The translations under genes were made by a program, and so were the position numbers. From Hymenobacter lapidiphilus (GTDB lineage: Bacteria; Bacteroidota; Bacteroidia; Cytophagales; Hymenobacteraceae), in assembly GCF_003417065.2 (NCBI RefSeq), contig NZ_QVLT01000011.1, positions 62,001-126,000 of the forward strand: a stretch of 64,000 bases of DNA. The letters run 5' to 3'. The notes below the pieces were generated by a model that saw only the letters and a program-made list of their open reading frames with translations, was not told where the DNA came from and did no database searches. Below are positions 1-8,608 of the stretch, piece by piece; within the stretch, counting starts at the first letter, position 1, and every line of letters starts with the position of its first letter.

Positions 1-2
1 AT

Positions 3-122
3 GAGCGCGTCATCCGTTTCCTGACCACCGTACTGGATAAGTACGCTCTGGAATACGCTGGCCGTCGTCGCAAAGGCGAAATGAATCAACCCAAACCTAA
101 AACGTCCGAAGCAGTTGGCTAA
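3..122 (+). CDS. rpsF: 30S ribosomal protein S6, C-terminal part (cut by window start)
   Basis: The open frame from base 3 to the TAA at 120-122 encodes 39 residues, starting [18 protein letters not shown] and ending in a Lys-rich tail. The [12 protein letters not shown] stretch is the typical last helix and strand region of bacterial S6, which binds S18 in the platform of the 30S subunit. The gene sits directly before rpsR and rplI, the usual S6-S18-L9 order. Only the end of the gene is present, so start and regulation cannot be judged. The stop overlaps or closely precedes the rpsR start, depending on which rpsR start is used. Confidence 0.9.
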   Translation, partial: ERVIRFLTTVLDKYALEYAGRRRKGEMNQPKPKTSEAVG

Positions 123-132
123 GCAACGTAAA

Positions 133-384
133 ATGAGTCTCGCCAACGAGCGTCTGCACAAGCAGGACGCCCGTAAGAAGTACTGCCGCTTTCAGAAAGC
201 CGGCATCAAGTACGTCGACTACAAAGACCCGAACTTCCTGCTGAAGTTCGTCAACGAGCAGGGCCGCATTCTGCCCCGTCGCATTACCGGCACCAGCCTT
301 AAGTTCCAGCGTAAAGTAGCCCAGGCCGTAGCCAAGGCGCGCCACCTGGCCCTGATGCCTTACGTAACCGACTCGTTGAAATAG
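133..384 (+). CDS. rpsR: 30S ribosomal protein S18
   Basis: The 83-residue product carries the S18 signature [18 protein letters not shown], then the conserved block [18 protein letters not shown] and RHLALMPYV at the C-terminus. S18 binds S6 and 16S rRNA in the 30S platform. I prefer the ATG at 133 ([11 protein letters not shown]) because it gives the usual length for the phylum. A TTG at 115 in the same frame would add six residues and overlap the rpsF stop. The gene is co-oriented with rpsF upstream and rplI downstream, so it is probably co-transcribed with both. Confidence 0.93.
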   Translation: MSLANERLHKQDARKKYCRFQKAGIKYVDYKDPNFLLKFVNEQGRILPRRITGTSLKFQRKVAQAVAKARHLALMPYVTDSLK

Positions 385-392
385 ATGGTTGG

Positions 393-485
393 GCTTAGTG
401 TTTAGTGTCTAGTGCTTAGGAACTGGGACTGGTCTAAACGACTTTATCAACAGCCTAAGCACTGCCAACTAAGCACTAACAACTA
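393..485. repeat. Word-type inverted repeat between rpsR and rplI
   Basis: The spacer is built of variants of the word TTAGTG/CTAAGCACT. AGTGCTTAGG at 411-420 is the exact reverse complement of CCTAAGCACT at 454-463, and further degenerate copies lie on either side (393-410 and 464-485). It could fold in the rpsR-rplI mRNA. The same style of periodic-word inverted repeat, with different words, occurs at 9409-9513 and 59742-59862. Confidence 0.7.
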
Positions 486-494
486 AACAAAATC

Positions 495-938
495 ATGGAA
501 GTATTTCTGAAAGACGACGTTAAGGGCCTCGGCTACAAGAACGACCTCGTGACGGTAAAGCCCGGCTACGGCCGCAATTACCTGATGCCCCAGGGCCTGG
601 CCGTACTGGCCGACAAAACCAACAAGAAAATCGTTGCCGAGAACGTCCGTCAGGCCGCTCACAAGGCCGATAAGGTGAAGGGCGATGCCCAGAGCCTGGC
701 CGACCAGATCGGTAACATGGTACTCGACATCCCGGCGAAAGTGGGTGAGAGCGGCAAGATTTTCGGCCGCGTAACTACGCTGCAGCTCTCCGACGCCCTC
801 AAGGCGAAAGGTATTGATGTGGACCGTAAGCGTCTCTCGTTCGACACCGACCCGACGTCGGTAGGCGAGTACACCGCTTCGGCCGACCTGCACCGCGAGG
901 TGAAGCACAAGATTCGCTTCAATGTAGTAGCCGAGTAG
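495..938 (+). CDS. rplI: 50S ribosomal protein L9
   Basis: The 147-residue product opens MEVFLKDDVKGLGYKNDLV and continues VKPGYGRNYLMPQGLA, the highly conserved RNA-binding N-domain of L9. The long connecting helix and the C-terminal domain (about residues 70-147, including GKIFGRVTT) follow. L9 sits at the base of the L1 stalk of the 50S subunit. Length and start match the family. It closes the rpsF-rpsR-rplI cluster and is followed about 30 bases later by a strong intrinsic terminator, which marks the operon end. Confidence 0.95.
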   Translation: MEVFLKDDVKGLGYKNDLVTVKPGYGRNYLMPQGLAVLADKTNKKIVAENVRQAAHKADKVKGDAQSLADQIGNMVLDIPAKVGESGKIFGRVTTLQLSDALKAKGIDVDRKRLSFDTDPTSVGEYTASADLHREVKHKIRFNVVAE

Positions 939-965
939 GCTAGCGTTGAAACGCCATCGAGGCTA

Positions 966-1003
966 ACAAAACGCCCGGTTGCTTTGGCAGCCGGGCGTTT
1001 TGT
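966..1003 (+). terminator. Intrinsic terminator of the rpsF-rpsR-rplI operon
   Basis: ACAAAACGCCCGG (966-978) pairs with CCGGGCGTTTTGT (991-1003). The inner bases GGTTGC/GCAGCC extend the stem with one G-T pair. The T-rich right arm completes a rho-independent terminator about 30 bases after the rplI stop. Confidence 0.88.
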
Positions 1004-1231
1004 TTGTCGACGCCGCCGTATACTGCAGCACTTATTACGACCTTTGTTCGTACAACTGCTCAGTCGGCTGCTTTTCGGAGCGTCCGGCGACATCTCTCTC
1101 CCATCTTCAAGGCAGCAACTGAGCCGCGTCCCGTTACGGAGGATGCGCCCCGCTGGCCGGCCTGTTTGGCCGGAAGCGGGCGGTTGAGTAGGTTGCCTGC
1201 CCGTTGGCCCATCGGGGTCTAATTCAGCCCA

Positions 1232-3883
1232 ATGTTTCGTACTGAAATCCCGCTTACGCCCCTCCCCCACCAGCTGCCGCCTTCGGCCCGGGTGCTCACG
1301 CTGGGGTCCTGCTTTTCGGATGCTATCGGCGCGCGCCTGACCGAGTTCAAGGTTGCGACGCTGGTTAATCCGTTCGGCACCGTGTTCAATCCTATTTCGG
1401 CCTGCAAGCTGCTGCGCGCGGCGGCCGGCGAGGATGTTGATTGGCAGCAGCACCTGGTAGAAGCCCGCGGCCGCTGGCAGAGCTACGACCTGCACGCCGA
1501 AATTGGGGCCGACTCGCCGGTAGAGCTGCTGCAGCACATCAACCAGCTGACCCGCGAGGTAGGCGTGTTTCTGGCCACGGCCGATGTAGTAGTGCTCACG
1601 CTGGGCTCAGCCTTTGCCTACCGCCTTCGGGAAACCGATGAGCTGGTTAGCAACTGCCATAAGATTGCGGCTGAGCAGTTCGATAAGGAGCTGCTGACGG
1701 CCGATGATATTATTGCAGCCGTTGCCGAAACCCACGCTTACCTGCGCCGGGTTAATCCCAAGCTGCGTTTTATACTGACGGTTAGCCCCGTGCGCCACCT
1801 TAAGGACACGTTGGTCCTGAACTCGGCCAGCAAGGCGATGCTGCGCGTGGCCTGCCATTACCTGAGCGAGCTGCTGCCCGACGTTACCTACTTCCCGGCC
1901 TATGAGCTGCTGGTAGACGATTTGCGCGACTACCGCTTTTACGCCGCCGATATGCTGCACCTCTCGGAAACGGCCGAAAACTACGTTTGGGAGAAATTTA
2001 CGCGCACGTACTTCGATACGGCCTTCGGGCGCTTTAAGAAGGAGTGGGAAGGCATCCGGCAGAACCTGGGCCACCGGCCCCTGCACGCGGCTGCCCCCGA
2101 GCACCGCGCTTTCTTGGAAAGCACGCTCGAACGCCTGCACAAGCTCAGCACCACAGCTGATGTGCGCATGGAGCTGCTGCACGTGGAGCGCGAGCTGGCC
2201 AACCTGCCCGAGCCCAAAACTGCGGCCCCGGTCGAAGAAGAAGTGTACGACGATGGCGAAGAACGCATCGATATCGGTTCGTTCGACGACCAGGCCGCAC
2301 CCCAGAAAGCACAGCCCGCCACCGCTGCACCGGTAGCGGCGGCAGCCGCCGAGCCTAACGCCACCGAGCTAGTCGCCGCCAAGCCGGACGCCGCCAAGAA
2401 GGAAGTTGCGAAGAAGAAAATTAATCGGGCTGTGTTTGCCAAAACCCGACTTACGTCCCAGGCCAGCCTCATTCGGCCCGGTGCCGGCATGCTGGTAGAA
2501 GACGCCGAAGAAACGGAAACGGAGGAAACCGATACGACCGAGACAACCGAATCCACTGATTCGACTGTATCGGCCGAATCAGCCTACGACCACGCGTACT
2601 CGCCTACCATCACCGACCTGACGGACGAGGCCGAAACCGACGAGGACGACGAAACTGACGAAAGCGAGGAATCGGGTGAGCCGGAGACGCCTGAGGAAGC
2701 GGCCCGCCGTAAAAAGCGCCGCTCGCGGGGCGGAGCCAAGCGCACCAAGCGCAAGCACGCCCGCTTGGCCGCTGAGCAGGCCGACACTGAAGGCCAGCCC
2801 GAAGCCAGCGTAGTAGCCATCGCGCCCGCTCCATTTCCCGATGCGCAGTTGCCCAGTACTCCGGCCGATACCGTCCAGCACAATAACGACGACGAGCCGG
2901 CTTCGGAGGTGGTATATGTAACAGAAGCTCAGCTACGCCAGCCTCGCCTGCAGCCCACCCCCCTTACACCCACTAACAGCCCAACTGAGCCAACCAACCC
3001 CGACGACCCTGAGCAGGCCACGCCGGAAGCCGATGAAACAACACCGGAAGCCCGCCGTAGCCGCAACAATCGTCGGGGCAACAAGCGCGAGCAGGCTCCG
3101 CGCTATGGTGGCCGCCCCGGCCGCCAGCCGCTTTATGCCATCGATGCCGAAGGGCCCGCACCTATTGCTGCTGATACGGCAACCGAGGCAAAGAATACGG
3201 CCATGGAGAGTAGCACCACTGAGCCAGTGATGCCAAGCCCGGCCGCACCGGCTTCTATTGATGCGAGCGAGAAACCAGCTGCAAAGAAGCGCGCCCCAAA
3301 GCCGAAAGCGCCTCGGCAGCCGGCAGCTACGCCAACTGCTCCGGCCATGCCGGCACCCGTTGACGCTATGGCAGCAGCAGCGACTCCGGTAGCCGCACCA
3401 GCTGTTACCGCTCCAGCAACACCGGAACCGGCCGCTGCCAAACCGGCGGCCCGGCCTGCTCGCCGCAAACCCGCTGCGCAACCTAAACCAGCTCCCGTCG
3501 CTGTAGCAGCCGAAGCTGCGACACCGGAAGCTGCTGCTCAGCCAGCCCCAGCAACCGAACCCGCTAAAGCTCCGGCCCGAAAGCGAACTGCCGCCAAAAC
3601 GAAAGCTGCGGCAAAGCCTAAGGAAGCGGAAGCCCCTATGCCTGCAGCCACGCCAAAGCCAGCTGCCCCTGCGAAGTCGGTTGCTAAGCCTAAAGCGCCA
3701 GCCAAAGCGAAGCCTAAGACTACTACCAAAACGACTCTCAAAGCCGCGGCTAAGCCCAAGGCAGCGGCCGATAAGGCTTCAGCTGATCCAAAGCTGACCG
3801 CTGCTAAGCCGGCTCCGGCTAAAACCCGAACAGCCACCAAGTTAGCCAAGAAGGCCGGGCCTGAAAAGCCAGAAGCTCAGTAA
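1232..3883 (+). CDS. GSCFA domain protein with long Ala/Lys/Pro-rich disordered tail
   Basis: Residues 1 to about 335 form a complete GSCFA domain: the name motif GSCFSD at 25-30, NPFGTVFNP at 46-54, LTLGSAFAYR at 122-131, the VSPVRHLKD block at 184-192 and ADMLHLS at 239-245. The GSCF near the start with a D-x-x-H block late recalls SGNH/GDSL esterases (inference); the cellular role of the family is not established. Residues about 336-883 are low complexity: first acidic Glu/Asp/Thr-rich, then basic patches (GGAKRTKRKHARL, NNRRGNKREQ), then Ala-Lys-Pro repeats like a histone H1 tail. Known GSCFA proteins are usually only about 320-350 residues, so the 550-residue tail is unusual. The ATG at 1232 gives the conserved N-terminus MFRTEIPL. 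A strong terminator follows directly. Confidence 0.85.
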   Translation: MFRTEIPLTPLPHQLPPSARVLTLGSCFSDAIGARLTEFKVATLVNPFGTVFNPISACKLLRAAAGEDVDWQQHLVEARGRWQSYDLHAEIGADSPVELLQHINQLTREVGVFLATADVVVLTLGSAFAYRLRETDELVSNCHKIAAEQFDKELLTADDIIAAVAETHAYLRRVNPKLRFILTVSPVRHLKDTLVLNSASKAMLRVACHYLSELLPDVTYFPAYELLVDDLRDYRFYAADMLHLSETAENYVWEKFTRTYFDTAFGRFKKEWEGIRQNLGHRPLHAAAPEHRAFLESTLERLHKLSTTADVRMELLHVERELANLPEPKTAAPVEEEVYDDGEERIDIGSFDDQAAPQKAQPATAAPVAAAAAEPNATELVAAKPDAAKKEVAKKKINRAVFAKTRLTSQASLIRPGAGMLVEDAEETETEETDTTETTESTDSTVSAESAYDHAYSPTITDLTDEAETDEDDETDESEESGEPETPEEAARRKKRRSRGGAKRTKRKHARLAAEQADTEGQPEASVVAIAPAPFPDAQLPSTPADTVQHNNDDEPASEVVYVTEAQLRQPRLQPTPLTPTNSPTEPTNPDDPEQATPEADETTPEARRSRNNRRGNKREQAPRYGGRPGRQPLYAIDAEGPAPIAADTATEAKNTAMESSTTEPVMPSPAAPASIDASEKPAAKKRAPKPKAPRQPAATPTAPAMPAPVDAMAAAATPVAAPAVTAPATPEPAAAKPAARPARRKPAAQPKPAPVAVAAEAATPEAAAQPAPATEPAKAPARKRTAAKTKAAAKPKEAEAPMPAATPKPAAPAKSVAKPKAPAKAKPKTTTKTTLKAAAKPKAAADKASADPKLTAAKPAPAKTRTATKLAKKAGPEKPEAQ

Positions 3884-3921
3884 ACACAAAACCCAGCCCG
3901 ACCGGCTGGGTTTTGTGTTTA
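3881..3921 (+). terminator. Strong intrinsic terminator after the GSCFA gene
   Basis: A perfect 17-bp stem (3882-3898 with 3904-3920) encloses a 5-base loop. The stem begins with an A-rich arm and ends GGGTTTTGTGTTT. It overlaps the GSCFA stop codon (3881-3883). Confidence 0.9.
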
Positions 3922-4225
3922 TACGGAGTTTGAACTACTTCCCAGGCTTCTATATGCCACTGTAACTGCGCAGCTTGAAACTCCAGTTACCCGGCCTGAA
4001 ATCTTATCAGCAGACAAGACCGGCTAGCAATTCGGGCAAGCTCCTGCCCCACTGCGCAAAGCGCCCAACCCCAACGGTAGCAACGGGCGGAATTTGCGGC
4101 GGCAGCTTCCGCGGGGCCGGCTGGTGCTGTATCTTTACTACCTGTTCCGCCGCCGCGGGCTGCTGCCAGCCGGCCGGTGTTCGTCCTTCTGTTTTTGCCT
4201 TCTGTTGAGTCTTTCGTTTGATTTT
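3922..4225. other. Spacer before priA; no gene recognised
   Basis: About 300 bases lie between the GSCFA terminator and the likely priA start. The priA frame stays open back to an ATG at 4094, but the 44 residues encoded there (Arg-, Leu- and Cys-rich) resemble no PriA N-terminus. I therefore treat this stretch as 5' untranslated or promoter DNA. I see no clear promoter box, repeat or RNA in it. Confidence 0.4.
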
Positions 4226-6754
4226 GTGCAGCCCGCGCCGGAATCGGCGGCCGACCGCGTCACGCTGTTCGCCGACGTGATTTTGCCCCTGCCGCTGCCC
4301 CGCCTCTACACCTACCGCGTGCCGTTCGAACTGAGCGACCAAGTGGTAATTGGTGGGCGCGTGCTGGTGCAGTTCGGGGCCAAGCGGACGCTGAGCTGCA
4401 TTGTGGCGGCCGTGCATCAGACGCCGCCGGCGGCGTACCAGGCTAAGTACATCCTCGAATTTATCGACGATGCGCCCGTGGTTACCCAGCCCCAACTGAA
4501 GCTGTTTGCCTGGATTGCCGAGTACTACCTCTGCACCTTGGGCGAGGTGATAAACGCGGCGTTGCCCTCGGCCCTCAAGCTCAGTTCCGAAAGCCGGGTG
4601 CAGCTGCATCCGGCCTACGAGCCCGAAACGCACTCCTACCCGCTCGGCGAACAGGAGCAGAAGGTGGTGGACGCGCTGAGTACCGGCGAGGAAGTAGGCA
4701 AGTCGCTGACGTTTACTGAGGTGGGCGAAGTGCTGGGCATTGCGTCCTTTCACAAGTACATCAAGTCGTTGATGCAGAAGGATGTGGTGTTTCTGTTTGA
4801 GCATCTCAAGGACAAATTCTCGCCCAAAGTGGTGAAGAAGGTGCGGCTGGCGCACCGCTACGTGGCCGAAGCGGCCCTGGAGGAGCTTTTCGGGCAGCTG
4901 GCCAGCAAGGCCAAGCAGCTTGATGTGGTGATGCGCTACCTGCAGCGGGTGCCCGTGTACCAGAGTGAGCACGCCAACCACCGGGGCCTCGAGAAAGCAG
5001 CCCTTACGTCGGCCCCGCACCTGTCGCCCTCGGCAGTAAACACGCTCATCAAAAACGGCATTCTGGAGCAGTTCGACCAGATTGTATCGCGTTTCCCGCT
5101 CGATGAGGACGACGCCCAGGCCAACATGCACTTCACGCTAAGCGATACGCAGGTGGAAGCCCGCGACGCGGTGATGCGTGAGTTCCAGACCAAGGAAATC
5201 GTGCTGCTGCACGGCGTAACGGGCGCGGGCAAGACGGAAATCTACATCGACCTGATCAAGCAGGCCCTCGACGGCGGCGGGCAGGTGCTGTACCTACTGC
5301 CCGAAATTGCCCTCACGGCCCAGATTGTGACCCGCCTGATGCGGGTATTCGGCTCGCGGCTGGGCGTATACCACTCCAAGTTCTCCGACAACGAGCGGGT
5401 GGAAGTATGGAACGGGGTGCTGTCGGGCCGGTTTCAGGTCGTGGTAGGCGTGCGCTCAGCCGTGTTTCTGCCCTTTGATAACCTCGCCCTCACGATTGTA
5501 GACGAAGAGCACGAGTCGAGCTACAAGCAGTACGACCCGGCCCCGCGCTACAACGCCCGCGAGGTGGCTCTGATGATGGCGCACTTCCAGGGCAGCAAAA
5601 CCCTGCTCGGCTCGGCCACCCCGGCCGTAGAAACCTATTACCAGGCCCGCGCCGGGCGCTACGGCCTCGTGTCGCTCACGAAGCGGTTTGGCGAGGCCGG
5701 CCTGCCCGAAATAGTACTCGTGGACACCCGTAAAAGCCGGGAGCAGAAAACCATGCTCAACCATTTCACGCCCGAATTGATGGCCGAAATGGAAAGCAAG
5801 CTGGCCCAGCAGGAGCAGGTGATTCTGTTCCAGAACCGCCGCGGCTACGCCCCGTTCATCAATTGCCTCGACTGCGGCTGGATTCCCAAGTGCACCAACT
5901 GCGCCGTGAGCCTGAGCTACCACAAGCAGGCCCACGAGCTGCGCTGCCACTACTGCGGCCACCACGACCGGATGCCGGCCCAGTGCCCCGCCTGCGGCTC
6001 ACGCAACGTGAAAACGGTGGGTTTTGGCACCGAGAAAATCGAGGATGACCTGAAAGTGATGCTGCCCCAAGCCAGCGTGCAGCGCATGGACCTCGACACG
6101 ACCCGCGCCAAGAACTCCTACCAGCAGATTATTTCCGACTTCGAGCAGCAGAAGACCAACGTGCTGGTGGGCACCCAGATGGTGACCAAGGGCCTCGACT
6201 TCGCCAATGTGAGCCTGGTGGGTATCATCAACGCCGACTCCATCATTCACTACCCCGACTTCCGGGCCCACGAGCGGGCGTTCCAGATGTTTGTGCAGGT
6301 GAGCGGGCGGGCGGGCCGCAAGGGCAAAAAGGGCCGCGTGATCATCCAGACGGCCGACCCCGAGCAGGTTATCTTCGACAAGGTGATGCGCAACGATTAC
6401 CTGGAGTTCTATGAGTACGAAATCACGCAGCGCCGGGAGCATGGCTACCCGCCGTTTATGCGCGTCATCCGCCTTGTTGTGAAACATGTGGACGTGACGG
6501 TGGGCGAACGGGCGGCGTTGCTGCTGACCCAGGAGCTGGTAGACCGGCTGGGCCGCGAGGCCGTGCTGGGCCCCGAAGCACCTTACATCTTCCGCATCCG
6601 CAACTTCTACCTCCAGGAAATCACCATCAAACTCAGCCGCGAGCACACCGTACTCAAAGCCGCCAAAGCCAACGTAATGGCCGCCATGGACGTAGTGCGC
6701 GACCAGAAGGAGTTCAAGCAGGTGCGCCTGGCCGCCGACGTGGACCCGATGTAG
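4226..6754 (+). CDS. priA: Primosomal replication restart helicase PriA
   Basis: PriA is the 3'-to-5' DNA helicase that reloads the replisome at collapsed forks. The N-terminal 3'-DNA-binding domain begins around LFADVILPLPLPRLYTY. Walker A (GVTGAGKTEIY) lies near residue 330 and the DEEH box near 425. Eight cysteines in four CxxC pairs (roughly residues 546-591, from CLDCGWIPKC to CPACGS) form the zinc-binding insert characteristic of PriA. VSGRAGRKGKKG is helicase motif VI. I place the start at GTG 4226 (842 residues) because the family domain begins about 15 residues later. TTG 4205 and ATG 4094 are in frame, and the latter adds an unlikely 44-residue leader, so the exact start is uncertain. 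Confidence 0.93.
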   Translation: MQPAPESAADRVTLFADVILPLPLPRLYTYRVPFELSDQVVIGGRVLVQFGAKRTLSCIVAAVHQTPPAAYQAKYILEFIDDAPVVTQPQLKLFAWIAEYYLCTLGEVINAALPSALKLSSESRVQLHPAYEPETHSYPLGEQEQKVVDALSTGEEVGKSLTFTEVGEVLGIASFHKYIKSLMQKDVVFLFEHLKDKFSPKVVKKVRLAHRYVAEAALEELFGQLASKAKQLDVVMRYLQRVPVYQSEHANHRGLEKAALTSAPHLSPSAVNTLIKNGILEQFDQIVSRFPLDEDDAQANMHFTLSDTQVEARDAVMREFQTKEIVLLHGVTGAGKTEIYIDLIKQALDGGGQVLYLLPEIALTAQIVTRLMRVFGSRLGVYHSKFSDNERVEVWNGVLSGRFQVVVGVRSAVFLPFDNLALTIVDEEHESSYKQYDPAPRYNAREVALMMAHFQGSKTLLGSATPAVETYYQARAGRYGLVSLTKRFGEAGLPEIVLVDTRKSREQKTMLNHFTPELMAEMESKLAQQEQVILFQNRRGYAPFINCLDCGWIPKCTNCAVSLSYHKQAHELRCHYCGHHDRMPAQCPACGSRNVKTVGFGTEKIEDDLKVMLPQASVQRMDLDTTRAKNSYQQIISDFEQQKTNVLVGTQMVTKGLDFANVSLVGIINADSIIHYPDFRAHERAFQMFVQVSGRAGRKGKKGRVIIQTADPEQVIFDKVMRNDYLEFYEYEITQRREHGYPPFMRVIRLVVKHVDVTVGERAALLLTQELVDRLGREAVLGPEAPYIFRIRNFYLQEITIKLSREHTVLKAAKANVMAAMDVVRDQKEFKQVRLAADVDPM

Positions 6755-6790
6755 AGCGGCAGCTCCGATTCGCTTGCGAACTGGTAGCCC

Positions 6791-7546
6791 CTAATTGCTG
6801 AATGCAACCATGAGTAGCCCGATTACTCCCAGCACCAGCACTGGCAAGACCACAAAGTATATCCCATAAGGCACCAGTATCCCTAGTAGCAGCAGTACTC
6901 CTGCTGCAATGAGAAGCCCGCGACCAACTTTGCGCAAACCTGTTTTGAAGTTTCGGGACCGGATAGTTGCGGCTGTTGGAATTACTGCTGCTTCGCGGGC
7001 CTCGCGCAGTTTTCGCATGCGGCCGTTCTTTCCCTGAAAAAACATCAACGCCACCCCCACTACCAGCAGACCCAAGCCAGTTAAAACTCCGAGTGCCGGA
7101 GCCAGACTTGATGCGGTTGACCTGTCGTCTAAGACGCTGGCAACCATTGCACCTAGACCAACAGCAACCGTTGCTCCTCCAACGATATTTACCGCTGTTG
7201 TCGAAGGGTCGACTGGGGGTTTGGGTTGTGGCTCTAGCATCCGGTTTACCGCAGTATCGGGGGTGGCGAGTAACGGCGTAGCCTGAACGCGCAAAGACTT
7301 GCTGACCACCGACGAGAACATGCGGGCTTCTTGGCGGGCCCCATCGACCGGGTCGGGACCGGGCAGCGCGGCTAACAGCACTGGCTCATCAGCGGACATC
7401 GCCGGCCGTTGTGACCCATCGGTGGGTTGCGGGCGAACTGCGCCGTATTCACTGACTCGCGGGAGTGCTGGCGAGAAACGGGCGCTTTGGCAGCCGGCCA
7501 GCAAGGTGCAGGTCAACAGGGCGGTCAGTAAAGTGCTTCTCACCAT
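6791..7546 (-). CDS. Hypothetical lipoprotein with membrane-spanning C-terminal half
   Basis: The 251-residue product starts MVRSTLLTALLTCTLLAGCQS, a signal peptide ending in a clear lipobox (LAGC). About 90 residues of Pro/Ala-rich linker follow. Then come hydrophobic segments around 120-137 and 145-165, a basic stretch (GKNGRMRKLREAREA), and two more hydrophobic segments close to the C-terminus. A lipoprotein signal plus several membrane segments is odd and resembles the neighbouring 7792-8385 product in plan. I recognise no family and assign no function. ATG 7546 is chosen over an in-frame TTG three codons upstream. It is convergent with priA. Confidence 0.65.
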   Translation of the reverse strand: MVRSTLLTALLTCTLLAGCQSARFSPALPRVSEYGAVRPQPTDGSQRPAMSADEPVLLAALPGPDPVDGARQEARMFSSVVSKSLRVQATPLLATPDTAVNRMLEPQPKPPVDPSTTAVNIVGGATVAVGLGAMVASVLDDRSTASSLAPALGVLTGLGLLVVGVALMFFQGKNGRMRKLREAREAAVIPTAATIRSRNFKTGLRKVGRGLLIAAGVLLLLGILVPYGIYFVVLPVLVLGVIGLLMVAFSN

Positions 7547-7682
7547 AAAAATCAAGCGTAGATGTGGCTGTGAGAAAGGGCTACCGTGGCCCTTATGTAA
7601 CGGATGATGAAAAGTACTGCAATGCGTGGTAGTCTCTAGTCCTTTTTTTGTTGAACCAGATTTTATAAAAGCGCTTCAGATG

Positions 7683-7737
7683 TTTTGTAAAGTCGATTAC
7701 AGCACTCCGTACTGCGCACAAATCAGACTTTACAAAA
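7683..7737. repeat. 12-bp inverted repeat next to a terminator
   Basis: TTTTGTAAAGTC (7683-7694) is the exact reverse complement of GACTTTACAAAA (7726-7737). GATT/AATC just inside extends the pairing with a bulge. It abuts the terminator at 7734-7773, lies in a spacer without genes and could be an operator or an RNA hairpin. Function unknown. Confidence 0.5.
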
Positions 7738-7773
7738 AAGACCCGGCTGCCAATTGGCAACCGGGTCTTTTTA
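7734..7773. terminator. Bidirectional terminator downstream of the 7792-8385 gene
   Basis: AAAAAGACCCGG and CCGGGTCTTTTT flank a GGCTGCC/GGCAACC inner stem with an AATT loop. A tracts on one side and T tracts on the other let it act for either strand. It lies 20 bases past the minus-strand stop at 7792. Confidence 0.8.
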
Positions 7774-7791
7774 CTGCGGGTTGAGGCGTGC

Positions 7792-8385
7792 TTATACCTC
7801 GTCGAGCAGGTACAGGATAACCAGTACCACACCAATGATGAAGATGATGGAACCCAGTAAGCTGAAGATGGTACCAATAGTACCACCTAATACGCCCAGC
7901 AGGCCCACCAACAGGCCTACCAGCATCAGGATCAGGCCCTGACGCAGCTTGCCGTCGATACGGTTGGTAGCCGCCGTTTCCGACGACTTCTTCACGATGC
8001 CGGCTTTGGCGGCCAGCTTGTCGGCGTTCTTGGTGATTTTCTGCACCAGCGCCTTCTGCATGAAATTCAACTTCACGGCTTTAGCAGCATTGGCAACCTT
8101 GGCCGGCGCGGTTTTGGCAGCCGGGGCAGCCTTGGCCACAGCGGCGGGCGCAGCTACTGGAGCTACAACAGCTTCGGGCGCTACCACTGCCTCAGCAGTA
8201 ACCTGCGGGGCTACGGCAACCTCGGGGGCCGGGGCTGGCTTGATGATGGTAGACCGCTGGGTGCCGTGGTAAGCCGAGCCCGTTTTGGGCAGCATCGCAT
8301 ACTCAGCGCGGTTGCAGCTCGTTAGAGCTATGCCAACGGCCGCTACGGCGGTAAGTTTGCGCAACAGATTGGACAAGTGTTTCAT
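7792..8385 (-). CDS. Small lipoprotein with Ala/Val/Pro linker and two-helix membrane tail
   Basis: From ATG 8385 the 197-residue product begins MKHLSNLLRKLTAVAAV and reaches the lipobox LTSC near residue 23. The middle (about 45-105) is an Ala/Val/Pro/Lys-rich repeat. A basic amphipathic stretch (KLNFMQKALVQKITKNADKLAAK) follows. The C-terminus has a Gly-rich hydrophobic pair (GLILMLVGLLVGLLGVLGG, then SLLGSIIFIIGVVLVILYLL). No characterised family is recognised. The plan (lipobox, flexible linker, membrane hairpin) matches the gene at 6791-7546 and suggests an envelope-bridging protein (inference). The frame upstream of ATG 8385 is open but lacks a good start. Confidence 0.7.
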   Translation of the reverse strand: MKHLSNLLRKLTAVAAVGIALTSCNRAEYAMLPKTGSAYHGTQRSTIIKPAPAPEVAVAPQVTAEAVVAPEAVVAPVAAPAAVAKAAPAAKTAPAKVANAAKAVKLNFMQKALVQKITKNADKLAAKAGIVKKSSETAATNRIDGKLRQGLILMLVGLLVGLLGVLGGTIGTIFSLLGSIIFIIGVVLVILYLLDEV

Positions 8386-8608
8386 AATAAAAGAAGGAAA
8401 AGTGGATGATGTGAGTGCGCTTTGCACGGGCTAAATTAGAAAATAAGCCTATATAATCAGATAAATTATCCAATTATGCGCGGTAGCGCGGGGGTTTCAG
8501 TCAGGCGGCCAAGGGTTTACTGCCGCTAACGCCCGCAAATTGGGGCCATACCGAACCGTTCCATCGGCCTTCCTGTTAGCAGCAAGTCCGTTATTTTGCC
8601 TTCCGTTT

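Noticed and set aside
4007-5131. A 374-codon minus-strand frame opposite priA
   Set aside because: His/Val/Gly/Arg-rich with no recognisable domain. It crosses the priA start region and is the shadow of codon bias in priA.
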